Assembly: GCF_023115465.1 (NCBI RefSeq)
Contig: NZ_CP096034.1
Location: forward strand, 1,054,001-1,118,000
Reading direction: 5' to 3'
DNA: 64,000 nucleotides
Source: Gottfriedia acidiceleris
GTDB taxonomy: Bacteria; Bacillota; Bacilli; Bacillales; Bacillaceae_G
In this document: positions 56,343 to 64,000 of the stretch, piece by piece
Numbering within the stretch: the first letter of the stretch is position 1
Layout: each line of letters opens with the position of its first letter
The notes under the pieces: model-generated
Told to the model about the DNA's origin: nothing
Database searches by the model: none
Seen by the model: the letters and a program-made list of their open reading frames with translations, nothing else
Translations under genes and position numbers: made by a program

Positions 56343-57464
56343 TTATAAAGCTTTTTTAGTTATCTTTTTTAATAAACTTTCTTCGCAATAAATATACAAA
56401 CGATCAGTAGAATTCAATTTACATTCTCTTAGTTTTGGAATATTTAATTGTTCATTGATCGCTAACAAAGTTGCTCCTTTTTCAAATAATTGTAGAAAGG
56501 CATCTTCATAAGTTTTCCATTCTTTATTAGGCTCTATCACATGTATATTGCTTCCATCAAACTTTGTATTTAAAAAATGTCTAAAAATTGTTGAAGTTCC
56601 AGGATGCAAAGTTGTCTTAGCGATTAGACGGGAAACAGATTCATATGATAATACAAAATCATCGACATTTACATGCTTAAAATTAACGATATGGCTTTCT
56701 TTGGATATTTCGACAATTGTATGGATCGGCATTTTTTTCATAGATGACAGTGATTCGACTGCAGAGGCGATTAATAGCGTTTTTCCATCCTTTAGAACAC
56801 TATCTTCTATTGTAGAATCAGCAAATATACATACCCGTTTTGCCCCAAATATATTTGCATTTAGTAAGGTGTTTTCGATTGAAGGGTCTCCTTGAATAAA
56901 ATGAACTTGAGGATGCTCGTAAGGTGATGTTTCTAGATTTTCAATTAATACAATTTTTGCATTCGGTGAAGAATCGAATAGTTCCTCTATAGCATCTCTT
57001 GTTTTTTTAGACCAACCAATATAAATAAAGTGATCATGTTCCTTATACACAATTCTTCCCTCCAACTTTAAACGATGATATTTTGAAAAGGAATCAACAG
57101 TTTTAGATACTAGTAAGCCTATAATACCGACCCCAAATATAAATAAAAACATTCCTAAGCATTTCCCTGCAACAGTTTTTGGAAAGAAATCACCGTAGCC
57201 TACTGTTGTCAAGGTAGTCATTGTCCACCACAAACCATCAAATAAAGTTGGAAAGGTTTGTGGTTCTAATATATGTATAGTTATTGAACCGAAAGAAACA
57301 ATTAGAATAGATAGAATTAAAATTGAAACATAATTGAATGATACAAATTTTTTCCATAGTGCAAGGAAGTTAACAAAGATGTTCCTCCTTTTAAAACTGC
57401 TAGTTATGTATAAAAAAATATGTTTATTTTTTAGAAAATAGAAGATATAAACCGATAACAGCAA
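56343..57464 (-). CDS. K+ channel with RCK/TrkA-N domain
   Basis: About 345-373 residues depending on the start. Two membrane helices flank a pore loop with the K+ selectivity filter TTLTTVGYGDFF, then a cytoplasmic Rossmann-type TrkA-N (RCK) domain and a second C-terminal domain. It resembles YugO/MthK channels. The start is odd: the strong AGGAGG at 57389-57384 (minus) is followed by no in-frame ATG, GTG or TTG; the first codon after it near the right distance is ATC at 57380. The ATG at 57464 is in frame but overlaps the upstream gene. Confidence 0.85.
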   Translation of the reverse strand: MLLSVYIFYFLKNKHIFLYITSSFKRRNIFVNFLALWKKFVSFNYVSILILSILIVSFGSITIHILEPQTFPTLFDGLWWTMTTLTTVGYGDFFPKTVAGKCLGMFLFIFGVGIIGLLVSKTVDSFSKYHRLKLEGRIVYKEHDHFIYIGWSKKTRDAIEELFDSSPNAKIVLIENLETSPYEHPQVHFIQGDPSIENTLLNANIFGAKRVCIFADSTIEDSVLKDGKTLLIASAVESLSSMKKMPIHTIVEISKESHIVNFKHVNVDDFVLSYESVSRLIAKTTLHPGTSTIFRHFLNTKFDGSNIHVIEPNKEWKTYEDAFLQLFEKGATLLAINEQLNIPKLRECKLNSTDRLYIYCEESLLKKITKKAL

Positions 57465-57906
57465 TTAATATTGGCCAATAGTTCTGGAAATAAGAGACTT
57501 GTGATTGGAGTGAACTAAGCATTGTCGCAAGCTTTTCATTAAAAAGGAAAAATAAAGACATAATAAATAATAGTAAACCAGGTAATAGCTCACCTTTTCC
57601 TTTTCGAGATTGTAGTAACATTCCGATTGATATGATGAGTGTTAGAACGGACCAATGGTTTGGCCAATTTTGAAAATGTTCGATGGCATAAAAATGAATC
57701 CCAAATCCAAGAACGACAATTCCCGGGAATACATAATGAATTTCTCTTCCTTTAAAAGCTTGAACGAGAAGTGCAATACCAGTTATCAAGATCGGAGTCG
57801 TCCAAAATGTGAAAATATGTAAAGCTGGGACTTGCCATTTTGAAATAAGATAATAAATGCCAAAGCCAATTAATAAGATTCCAATAAATAATCGATTTTT
57901 TTTCAT
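57424..57906 (-). CDS. LiaI/LiaF-like small membrane protein
   Basis: 160 residues with five to six short hydrophobic segments (for example NRLFIGILLIGFGIYYL and VFPGIVVLGFGIHFY), arranged like the LiaI-LiaF-like transmembrane region family. Function unknown; relatives take part in envelope-stress sensing. It is upstream of the K+ channel gene and overlaps it if the channel uses its first ATG. The start ATG at 57906 follows AGGAGT. Confidence 0.7.
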   Translation of the reverse strand: MKKNRLFIGILLIGFGIYYLISKWQVPALHIFTFWTTPILITGIALLVQAFKGREIHYVFPGIVVLGFGIHFYAIEHFQNWPNHWSVLTLIISIGMLLQSRKGKGELLPGLLLFIMSLFFLFNEKLATMLSSLQSQVSYFQNYWPILIAVIGLYLLFSKK

Positions 57907-58127
57907 AGCAACTCCTGTTTAACATTATTTGTAATCACTTTTATTTTAAAATTATTGTATAATAAAATTTGTGTACATTTAATAGTATAAATCGGATTAA
58001 AAAAAATTCTACAAAATATTACATTTATGATAGCATATTGATGTAGAACATAGATATGATATTTTGCTAAGCAATGATAGATATAAAACACAAGTTTGTA
58101 TAAAGTTTTTTAGGGGGGCTTTAGGGC

Positions 58128-59480
58128 ATGCACATCATTACAATAGGGATTAATTATAAAACTGCCCCAGTTGAAGTGCGAGAAAGGGTAGCGTTTGCTC
58201 CAAATGAACTACAGGACGCAATGAACTTATTAAAAAAAGAAAAAAGCATTTTAGAAAACATTATTGTTTCTACTTGTAATCGTACGGAGATTTATGCAGT
58301 TGTCGATCAAGTTCATACTGGTCAATATTATATGAAACGCTTTTTATTACAACGTTTTGGCTTAAAAGACGAGGAATTATCACCATATTTAATCATTAAA
58401 ACTGGAAATGATGCAATCAACCATTTATTCACTGTAGCAAGTGGTTTAGATTCAATGGTAATTGGTGAGACTCAGATTCTTGGACAAGTAAAAGATAGTT
58501 ATTTACTTGCTCAAGAGAATAATGTGATTGGTACGATTTTTAATCAATTATTTAAGCAAGCAATTACATTTGCAAAAAAAGTTCACTCAGAAACTGGAAT
58601 CGGTGAAAATGCTGTATCTGTAAGTTATGCTGCTGTAGAGTTATCAAAAAAGATTTTTAGCAATTTAAAAGGCTGCAATGTACTAATTGTTGGAGCAGGA
58701 AAAATGAGTAACTTAGCTTTACAAAACCTGTATTCACAAGGAGTAGGAAAAGTTACAGTTATTAACCGAACTGTTGAAAATGCTGTTAGACTTGCAGACC
58801 AATTTAATGGAATCGGAAAAGGGTTAGAATCACTTGAAAATGCTTTAAAAGAAGCAGATATCGTAATTAGTTCAACTGGATCAAAAGAATACGTGATTAC
58901 GGAAAAAATGATTCGTCGAATTGAAAAATCAAGAAAAGGTAATCCATTATTCTTAGTTGATATCGCTGTTCCAAGAGATATTGAACCATCAATTCATCAT
59001 ATTGATAGTGCATTCTTGTATGATATTGATGATCTTCAAGGAATTGTTGCAGAGAATTTAGCAGAACGTGAACGTGAGGCAGTAAAAATAAAGAAGGCAA
59101 TAACTGAAGAAATTGATCTATTTCAATCTTGGTTATCAATGCTAGGTGTTGTTCCAGTAATCTCTGCATTACGTGAAAAAGCTTTAGATATTCAAGCAGA
59201 TACAATGAGTAGTTTAGAGAGAAAACTTCCTCATTTATCTGAAAGAGATTTAAAAATTATCCAAAAGCACACAAAAAGTATCGTAAATCAACTTTTACGA
59301 GATCCAATTATGAAAGCAAAAGAAATGGGTACATCAAAACACTCAGAAGCACAAATTGCCCTTTTTAAAGAAATATTTAGTCTAGATGAAATTTTACAAG
59401 AATCTAAAGATGAAAAACACATGCAAACGAATCAAGAAAAAGAGACTATTTCTTTAAAACAAAACTTAGGTTTTTTATGA
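58128..59480 (+). CDS. hemA: Glutamyl-tRNA reductase
   Basis: 450 residues. Catalytic Cys in [10 protein letters not shown] (about residue 50), the substrate-site [17 protein letters not shown], and the NADPH-binding fold with [12 protein letters not shown] are seen. It makes glutamate-1-semialdehyde, the first committed step of heme synthesis. It is the first gene of hemAXCDBL; GGGGGG upstream. Activity is normally feedback-controlled by HemX and heme. Confidence 0.97.
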   Translation: MHIITIGINYKTAPVEVRERVAFAPNELQDAMNLLKKEKSILENIIVSTCNRTEIYAVVDQVHTGQYYMKRFLLQRFGLKDEELSPYLIIKTGNDAINHLFTVASGLDSMVIGETQILGQVKDSYLLAQENNVIGTIFNQLFKQAITFAKKVHSETGIGENAVSVSYAAVELSKKIFSNLKGCNVLIVGAGKMSNLALQNLYSQGVGKVTVINRTVENAVRLADQFNGIGKGLESLENALKEADIVISSTGSKEYVITEKMIRRIEKSRKGNPLFLVDIAVPRDIEPSIHHIDSAFLYDIDDLQGIVAENLAEREREAVKIKKAITEEIDLFQSWLSMLGVVPVISALREKALDIQADTMSSLERKLPHLSERDLKIIQKHTKSIVNQLLRDPIMKAKEMGTSKHSEAQIALFKEIFSLDEILQESKDEKHMQTNQEKETISLKQNLGFL

Positions 59481-59490
59481 GGTTTAGTTA

Positions 59491-60324
59491 GTGGCGCTTT
59501 TGGAAAGTAGTTTTATCTATCACTTATTAATCTTATTGTTTGCATGGAGTATCGTTTTTTCTTTTATAGATTTTATAGATACAAATAGGATGGCAAGTCG
59601 AGTAGCATTTTATTTGCTAGCGATTGTTTGGGTGTTTTCTTCTGTTTTAATGATTTACACCATTAGCCAATACAGTTTATATTCCTTTATTACTTCTAGA
59701 GAAGGGCTATATATTTATGTATGGATTATCATATCACTATCATTGTTTATTAATTGGGTAGTTAAACTAGAGTACTTAGTTTTCTTTACAAATGTTGTAT
59801 CATTTTTAGTATTTTCATTATCAATTTTAATTCCGAAAGCGGGTAAAACAGCTACATTAGTTGATCAGTTAAAATCGGAGTTATTATATATCCATATTGG
59901 ACTTGCTTTCTTAGCATACGGTGCATTTACCCTGTCCTTTATTTTTTCGGTTATGTACATTTTTCAATATGTTTTACTAAAAAAGAAGAAATGGTCTACA
60001 CATTTAAAGAAGTTGGGGAGTTTAGGTAAGTTGGAAAAAATGTTTATTACATTTAACTTATTTGGAGTTCCACTAATGCTAACTTCCCTTATTTTAGGTG
60101 TTATTTGGGCAAGTATTCGATTACACACATTTGTTTGGTATGACATGAAAGTAATAGGCTCTTTTTTCGTTTTAATCATGTATAGTACATTTATGTATTT
60201 AAAGGTAAGCAACCGTTTCTATGGCAAATCTCTTTGCATATTTAACATCTGTTGCTTCTTAGTTTTGTTCGGAAATTATGTTGTTTCAAATCTATATTCA
60301 AAGTTTCATTTATGGAGTACGTAA
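59491..60324 (+). CDS. hemX: HemX membrane protein
   Basis: 277 residues, start GTG at 59491 after GAGGT. Eight predicted membrane helices, related to the CcsA/cytochrome c assembly fold, with conserved WASIRLHTFVWYD near the C-terminal part. In B. subtilis HemX lowers the amount of HemA. Its place between hemA and hemC matches B. subtilis exactly. Confidence 0.92.
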   Translation: MALLESSFIYHLLILLFAWSIVFSFIDFIDTNRMASRVAFYLLAIVWVFSSVLMIYTISQYSLYSFITSREGLYIYVWIIISLSLFINWVVKLEYLVFFTNVVSFLVFSLSILIPKAGKTATLVDQLKSELLYIHIGLAFLAYGAFTLSFIFSVMYIFQYVLLKKKKWSTHLKKLGSLGKLEKMFITFNLFGVPLMLTSLILGVIWASIRLHTFVWYDMKVIGSFFVLIMYSTFMYLKVSNRFYGKSLCIFNICCFLVLFGNYVVSNLYSKFHLWST

Positions 60325-60336
60325 GGAGATGTAACA

Positions 60337-61269
60337 ATGCGTAAAATTATAGTTGGCACAAGAAGAAGTAAACTAGCATTAACACAAACGAAATGGTTTG
60401 TAGAGAAACTAAAAGAAGTAGCACCCGATTATGAATTTGAGTTAAAGGAAATCGTTACAAAAGGTGATGTTATACTTGATGTAACACTTTCAAAGGTTGG
60501 AGGAAAAGGTTTATTCGTTAAAGAAATTGAACATGCAATGCTAACGAGTGAAATTGATTTAGCTGTACATAGTATGAAGGATATGCCAGCTATATTACCT
60601 GAAGGTTTAATGATTGGCTGTACTCCAAAACGCGTTGATCCTAGAGATGCCCTACTTTCAAATAGTGGAAAAGGATTAATGGAACTTGAAGAAGGTTCAG
60701 TTGTCGGTACAAGTAGTTTAAGAAGAAGTGCTCAAATTAAAGCAGTTCGTCCAGATCTACAAATTAAATGGATTCGTGGAAATATCGATACACGTATTCA
60801 AAAGCTAAAGGATAATGAATACGATGCGATTATTCTAGCAGCTGCTGGTTTAACAAGAATGGGTTGGGCTGAAGAAAGCATAACTGAATATATTGACGAA
60901 ACAATCTGTGTACCAGCAGTAGGTCAAGGTTCACTTGCAATCGAATGTCGTGAAAATGATACGGAAATCCGTGAATTACTAAATAAACTAAATGATGAAA
61001 CAACATATACAACTGTAGAAGCTGAACGTGTATTTCTTCATAAAATGGAAGGTGGTTGCCAAGTTCCTATTGCTGGATTTGCAACGATCGATGATAAAGA
61101 TGAAATCTCGTTAACTGCATTAGTAGCTAAACCAGATGGAACAATCATCTTAAAAGAAACTGTTAAAGGTACTGATCCAACTGAAATTGGCGAAAAAGCT
61201 GCAAATCTATTAATTGAACGTGGAGCAAAGGATATTATTGATTCTGTAAAAGAGGCAGCGGATGAATAA
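60337..61269 (+). CDS. hemC: Porphobilinogen deaminase
   Basis: 310 residues. The N-terminal [27 protein letters not shown]-like site ([10 protein letters not shown]), [11 protein letters not shown], and the dipyrromethane cofactor Cys in [11 protein letters not shown] are present. It joins four porphobilinogen units to hydroxymethylbilane. GGAGATG site. It overlaps hemD by eight bases. Confidence 0.97.
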   Translation: MRKIIVGTRRSKLALTQTKWFVEKLKEVAPDYEFELKEIVTKGDVILDVTLSKVGGKGLFVKEIEHAMLTSEIDLAVHSMKDMPAILPEGLMIGCTPKRVDPRDALLSNSGKGLMELEEGSVVGTSSLRRSAQIKAVRPDLQIKWIRGNIDTRIQKLKDNEYDAIILAAAGLTRMGWAEESITEYIDETICVPAVGQGSLAIECRENDTEIRELLNKLNDETTYTTVEAERVFLHKMEGGCQVPIAGFATIDDKDEISLTALVAKPDGTIILKETVKGTDPTEIGEKAANLLIERGAKDIIDSVKEAADE

Positions 61270-62026
61270 TTCCTTAAATGGAATGAAAATATTAGTGACA
61301 AGGGCAGAGCAACAAGCTGATGAATTCAATCAATTAATTCATCAGTTTGGTGGATGTCCTATTAATCTTCCACTTCAAAAAATAGTAAAAAGTGATATTT
61401 CAATTAATGAATTGGAAAAATTAGTTATTGATTCAGAATGGATTTTATTCACAAGTGTTAATTCAGTAAATTACTTTGTACAAAACATTACAAAGGATCT
61501 TAAACAAAAAATTCTTCAAAAAAAAATTGGTGCTGTCGGAGAAAAAACAAAGAACCGATTAGTTGAAGAAGGATTTGAAGTAGCTTTCCTTCCAAGTCAA
61601 TTTACTGGTAAAACATTTGCTTCTGAGTTAAGTTACATAGTAGAAAAAGGAACAAAATTTTTATTTTTGCGGGGCTCTTTAGCGAGTGATAACGTACCAA
61701 AAATACTAGGAGAACATGGCCATATAGTTAATTTATTAACTGTTTATGAGACCATTGCAAATCTTGGTATTAAAAATGAACTGTTAAATTTATTAATTAA
61801 TAAAAAACTAGATGTGATTACATTTTTGAATCCATTTAGTGTAGAACAGTTTTGTTTTTTGATTGGAAATGCAATTAGTATGGAAGATTTAAAAAATATT
61901 CAAATTGCTTGCATCGGTGAAGTAACCGCACAAAAAGCTAGAGAAAAAGGTTTGAATAATATTATTGTTCCTAGTAAATTTACAACAGAGGCTTTAATTA
62001 AAAAAATAGTAGATGATATTGATTAA
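61262..62026 (+). CDS. hemD: Uroporphyrinogen-III synthase
   Basis: 254 residues with the two-domain HemD fold; conserved pieces are [35 protein letters not shown], and [14 protein letters not shown]. The family is weakly conserved, and position in the operon supports the name. It closes and rearranges the tetrapyrrole. The start overlaps the hemC end. Confidence 0.93.
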   Translation: MNNSLNGMKILVTRAEQQADEFNQLIHQFGGCPINLPLQKIVKSDISINELEKLVIDSEWILFTSVNSVNYFVQNITKDLKQKILQKKIGAVGEKTKNRLVEEGFEVAFLPSQFTGKTFASELSYIVEKGTKFLFLRGSLASDNVPKILGEHGHIVNLLTVYETIANLGIKNELLNLLINKKLDVITFLNPFSVEQFCFLIGNAISMEDLKNIQIACIGEVTAQKAREKGLNNIIVPSKFTTEALIKKIVDDID

Positions 62027-62057
62027 TCAGATCGTCTTTAAGAAGAAGGAGAAAAAA

Positions 62058-63044
62058 ATGACTTATTCTATTCCGTTTGATCGTCACCGTCGTTTAAGAA
62101 GTACACAAGCATTACGTTCTATGGTTAGAGAGACTCATTTACATAAAGAAGATTTTATTTATCCTCTTTTTGTTGTTGAAGGACAAGGAGTAAAAAATCC
62201 TATTAGTTCAATGCCGGGTGTATTTCAATTTTCGTTAGATGAATTAAAAAAAGAAATGGATGAAATTGTATCATTAGGTATAAAATCTGTCATATTCTTT
62301 GGTATTCCTGATGTAAAAGACTCAGTAGGTTCTGAAGCGTACTGTGCAACTGGAATCGTTCAACGTGCGATTTCACAGACGAAACAACAATATCCTGAAA
62401 TGATTGTTATTGCAGATACATGTTTATGTGAGTATACAGATCATGGACATTGTGGGGTTTTAGAAGATGGGTATGTTAATAATGATGAATCGTTAATACT
62501 ATTAGCAAAAACAGCAGTAAGTCAAGCACAAGCCGGCGCAGATATTATTGCTCCTTCAAATATGATGGATGGTTTCGTAGCAACAATTCGCCATGCTTTA
62601 GATGAAGCTGGATTTGATAATATTCCAATTATGTCTTATGCAGTAAAATATGCTTCAGCATTTTATGGACCATTCCGTGAGGCAGCTCAAAGTGCTCCAG
62701 GACAAGGTGATCGTAAGGCATATCAAATGGACCCTGCAAATCGTTTAGAAGCGTTCCGTGAAGCAGAATCAGATACAGTTGAAGGTGCAGATTTCTTAAT
62801 CATTAAACCAGCTCTTTCATATTTAGATATCATTCGTGATATTAGAAATAACTATCACCAACCAATCGTTGCTTATAATGTTAGTGGAGAATATGCAATG
62901 GTTAAAGCTGCTGCTTTGAATGGTTGGATTGAAGAAGAAAAGGTTGTAATGGAAAAGTTAATTAGTATGAAACGTGCTGGTGCAGATATGATTATGACTT
63001 ATCATGCTAAAGATGCTTGCAGATGGTTATCAGAAGGGAAGTAA
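62058..63044 (+). CDS. hemB: Delta-aminolevulinic acid dehydratase (porphobilinogen synthase)
   Basis: 328 residues from the ATG at 62058 after AAGGAG. The active-site zinc cysteines ([14 protein letters not shown]) and both Schiff-base lysines (in SYAVKYAS and IIKPALSY) are present, which indicates a zinc-dependent enzyme. It condenses two 5-aminolevulinates into porphobilinogen. Confidence 0.97.
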   Translation: MTYSIPFDRHRRLRSTQALRSMVRETHLHKEDFIYPLFVVEGQGVKNPISSMPGVFQFSLDELKKEMDEIVSLGIKSVIFFGIPDVKDSVGSEAYCATGIVQRAISQTKQQYPEMIVIADTCLCEYTDHGHCGVLEDGYVNNDESLILLAKTAVSQAQAGADIIAPSNMMDGFVATIRHALDEAGFDNIPIMSYAVKYASAFYGPFREAAQSAPGQGDRKAYQMDPANRLEAFREAESDTVEGADFLIIKPALSYLDIIRDIRNNYHQPIVAYNVSGEYAMVKAAALNGWIEEEKVVMEKLISMKRAGADMIMTYHAKDACRWLSEGK

Positions 63045-63050
63045 TAATAA

Positions 63051-64000
63051 ATGAGATCATATAACAAGTCAATTGAAGCTTTTGAAGAGGCAAAACAAGT
63101 ACTTCCTGGTGGAGTAAATAGTCCGGTACGTGCATTTAAAAGTGTTAATATGTCACCAATTTTTATGAGTCATGGAAAAGGTTCTAAAATATATGATATA
63201 GACGGAAATGAGTATATAGATTATGTATTATCATGGGGACCTCTAATTTTAGGTCACTCAAATGATCGTGTAGTTGAAGGTTTAAAGAAAACAGCAGAAA
63301 CTGGAACTAGCTTTGGGGCACCAACATTAAAAGAAACAGAATTAGCTAAACTTGTAATCGAAAGAGTGCCTTCAATTGAAGTTGTTCGAATGGTTAACTC
63401 AGGAACAGAAGCGACAATGAGTGCTTTACGTCTTGCTCGCGGATATACTGGTCGAAACAAAATCTTGAAATTTGAAGGATGCTACCACGGACATGGTGAT
63501 TCCTTATTAATTAAAGCAGGTTCTGGTGTAGCTACACTTGGATTACCAGATAGTCCTGGTGTACCTGAAGGTGTTGCATCTAATACAATCACTGTTCCTT
63601 ATAATGATTTAGAAAGTATAAAATATGCTTTTGAACAATTTGGAGATGACCTAGCAGCGGTAATTGTTGAGCCAGTTGCAGGTAATATGGGTGTTGTTCC
63701 ACCAGTTGAAGGTTTCTTAGAAGGCTTAAGAGAAATTACGACTCAATATGGTACATTATTGATTTTTGATGAAGTTATGACGGGCTTCCGTGTAGGATAT
63801 AATTGTGCACAAGGTCATTTTGGTGTAACACCCGATATCACTTGCTTAGGAAAAGTGATCGGTGGAGGTTTACCAGTAGGTGCATATGGTGGTAAAGCTG
63901 AAATCATGAATCAAATTGCTCCAAGTGGTCCAATTTATCAAGCTGGAACTCTTTCAGGAAATCCTTTAGCGATGACGGCTGGTTACGAAACATTAAGTCA
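63051..64000 (+). CDS. hemL: Glutamate-1-semialdehyde 2,1-aminomutase, 5' part
   Basis: Partial, cut by the right edge of the window at about residue 317. Fold-type I aminotransferase: NSPVRAFK at the start, [39 protein letters not shown], and the PLP-binding Lys in [17 protein letters not shown]. It converts glutamate-1-semialdehyde to 5-aminolevulinate for HemB. Ribosome site GAAGGGAAG, 7 bases after hemB. Confidence 0.97.
   Translation, partial: MRSYNKSIEAFEEAKQVLPGGVNSPVRAFKSVNMSPIFMSHGKGSKIYDIDGNEYIDYVLSWGPLILGHSNDRVVEGLKKTAETGTSFGAPTLKETELAKLVIERVPSIEVVRMVNSGTEATMSALRLARGYTGRNKILKFEGCYHGHGDSLLIKAGSGVATLGLPDSPGVPEGVASNTITVPYNDLESIKYAFEQFGDDLAAVIVEPVAGNMGVVPPVEGFLEGLREITTQYGTLLIFDEVMTGFRVGYNCAQGHFGVTPDITCLGKVIGGGLPVGAYGGKAEIMNQIAPSGPIYQAGTLSGNPLAMTAGYETLS

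Overview
The window is AT-rich chromosomal DNA from a spore-forming Bacillaceae species. Sporulation and germination genes (gerE, gerM, lonB, a KinB-type kinase), a B. subtilis-like gene order (racE, gerE, gerM, rph, ysnA, ysnB, then ysoA-tig-clpX-lonB, then lonA-ysxC-hemAXCDBL) and strong GGAGG-type ribosome binding sites all point there. Both ends are cut inside genes: thrS on the left and hemL on the right.

Left part (1-22.3 kb): the 3' end of thrS; a DUF2339 membrane protein; a GNAT acetyltransferase; a nitric-oxide module (hmp and divergent nsrR, with a palindromic NsrR-type operator between them); racE; a TPP riboswitch controlling a five-gene operon (thiY, a thiamine-binding DUF77 protein, thiX, thiZ and a TatD-like hydrolase); gerE and gerM; rph-ysnA-ysnB; a tRNA-Gly/tRNA-Arg pair behind a clear sigma-A promoter; then a DUF4240 protein, ysoA, tig, clpX and lonB.

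Middle part (about 22.3-53.3 kb): about 31 kb of acyl-CoA catabolism genes lies between lonB and lonA, which are neighbours in B. subtilis. It holds etfBA, a small Spo0E-like protein and a sporulation-type histidine kinase, four acyl-CoA dehydrogenases, a Zn-alcohol dehydrogenase with an aldehyde dehydrogenase, a family III CoA-transferase, a PaaG-like crotonase, an acyl-CoA ligase, an SCP-x-type thiolase, three SDR dehydrogenases, two MaoC-type hydratases, a flavin amine-oxidase-like enzyme, an EamA transporter, a 3-hydroxyacyl-CoA dehydrogenase, an acetyl-CoA acetyltransferase-type thiolase, a small citrate-synthase-fold (citryl-CoA lyase-like) protein and two paralogous LysR regulators. The enzymes could form one route: alcohol to aldehyde to acid to CoA thioester to beta-oxidation, with EtfAB taking the electrons. 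The substrate is unknown; an alicyclic, branched or terpenoid alcohol or acid is a guess.

The most notable signal is a 32-bp element present seven times in this island, always on the + strand and always in intergenic DNA. Six copies lie upstream of operons. The seventh is followed by a short stretch ending in a strong terminator with no gene, so it may express a small RNA. The element looks like the operator/promoter of a dedicated regulon, perhaps read by the two LysR proteins.

Right part (53.3-64 kb): lonA-ysxC, a K+ channel with a TrkA-type domain plus a small membrane protein on the minus strand, and the heme operon hemA-hemX-hemC-hemD-hemB-hemL.
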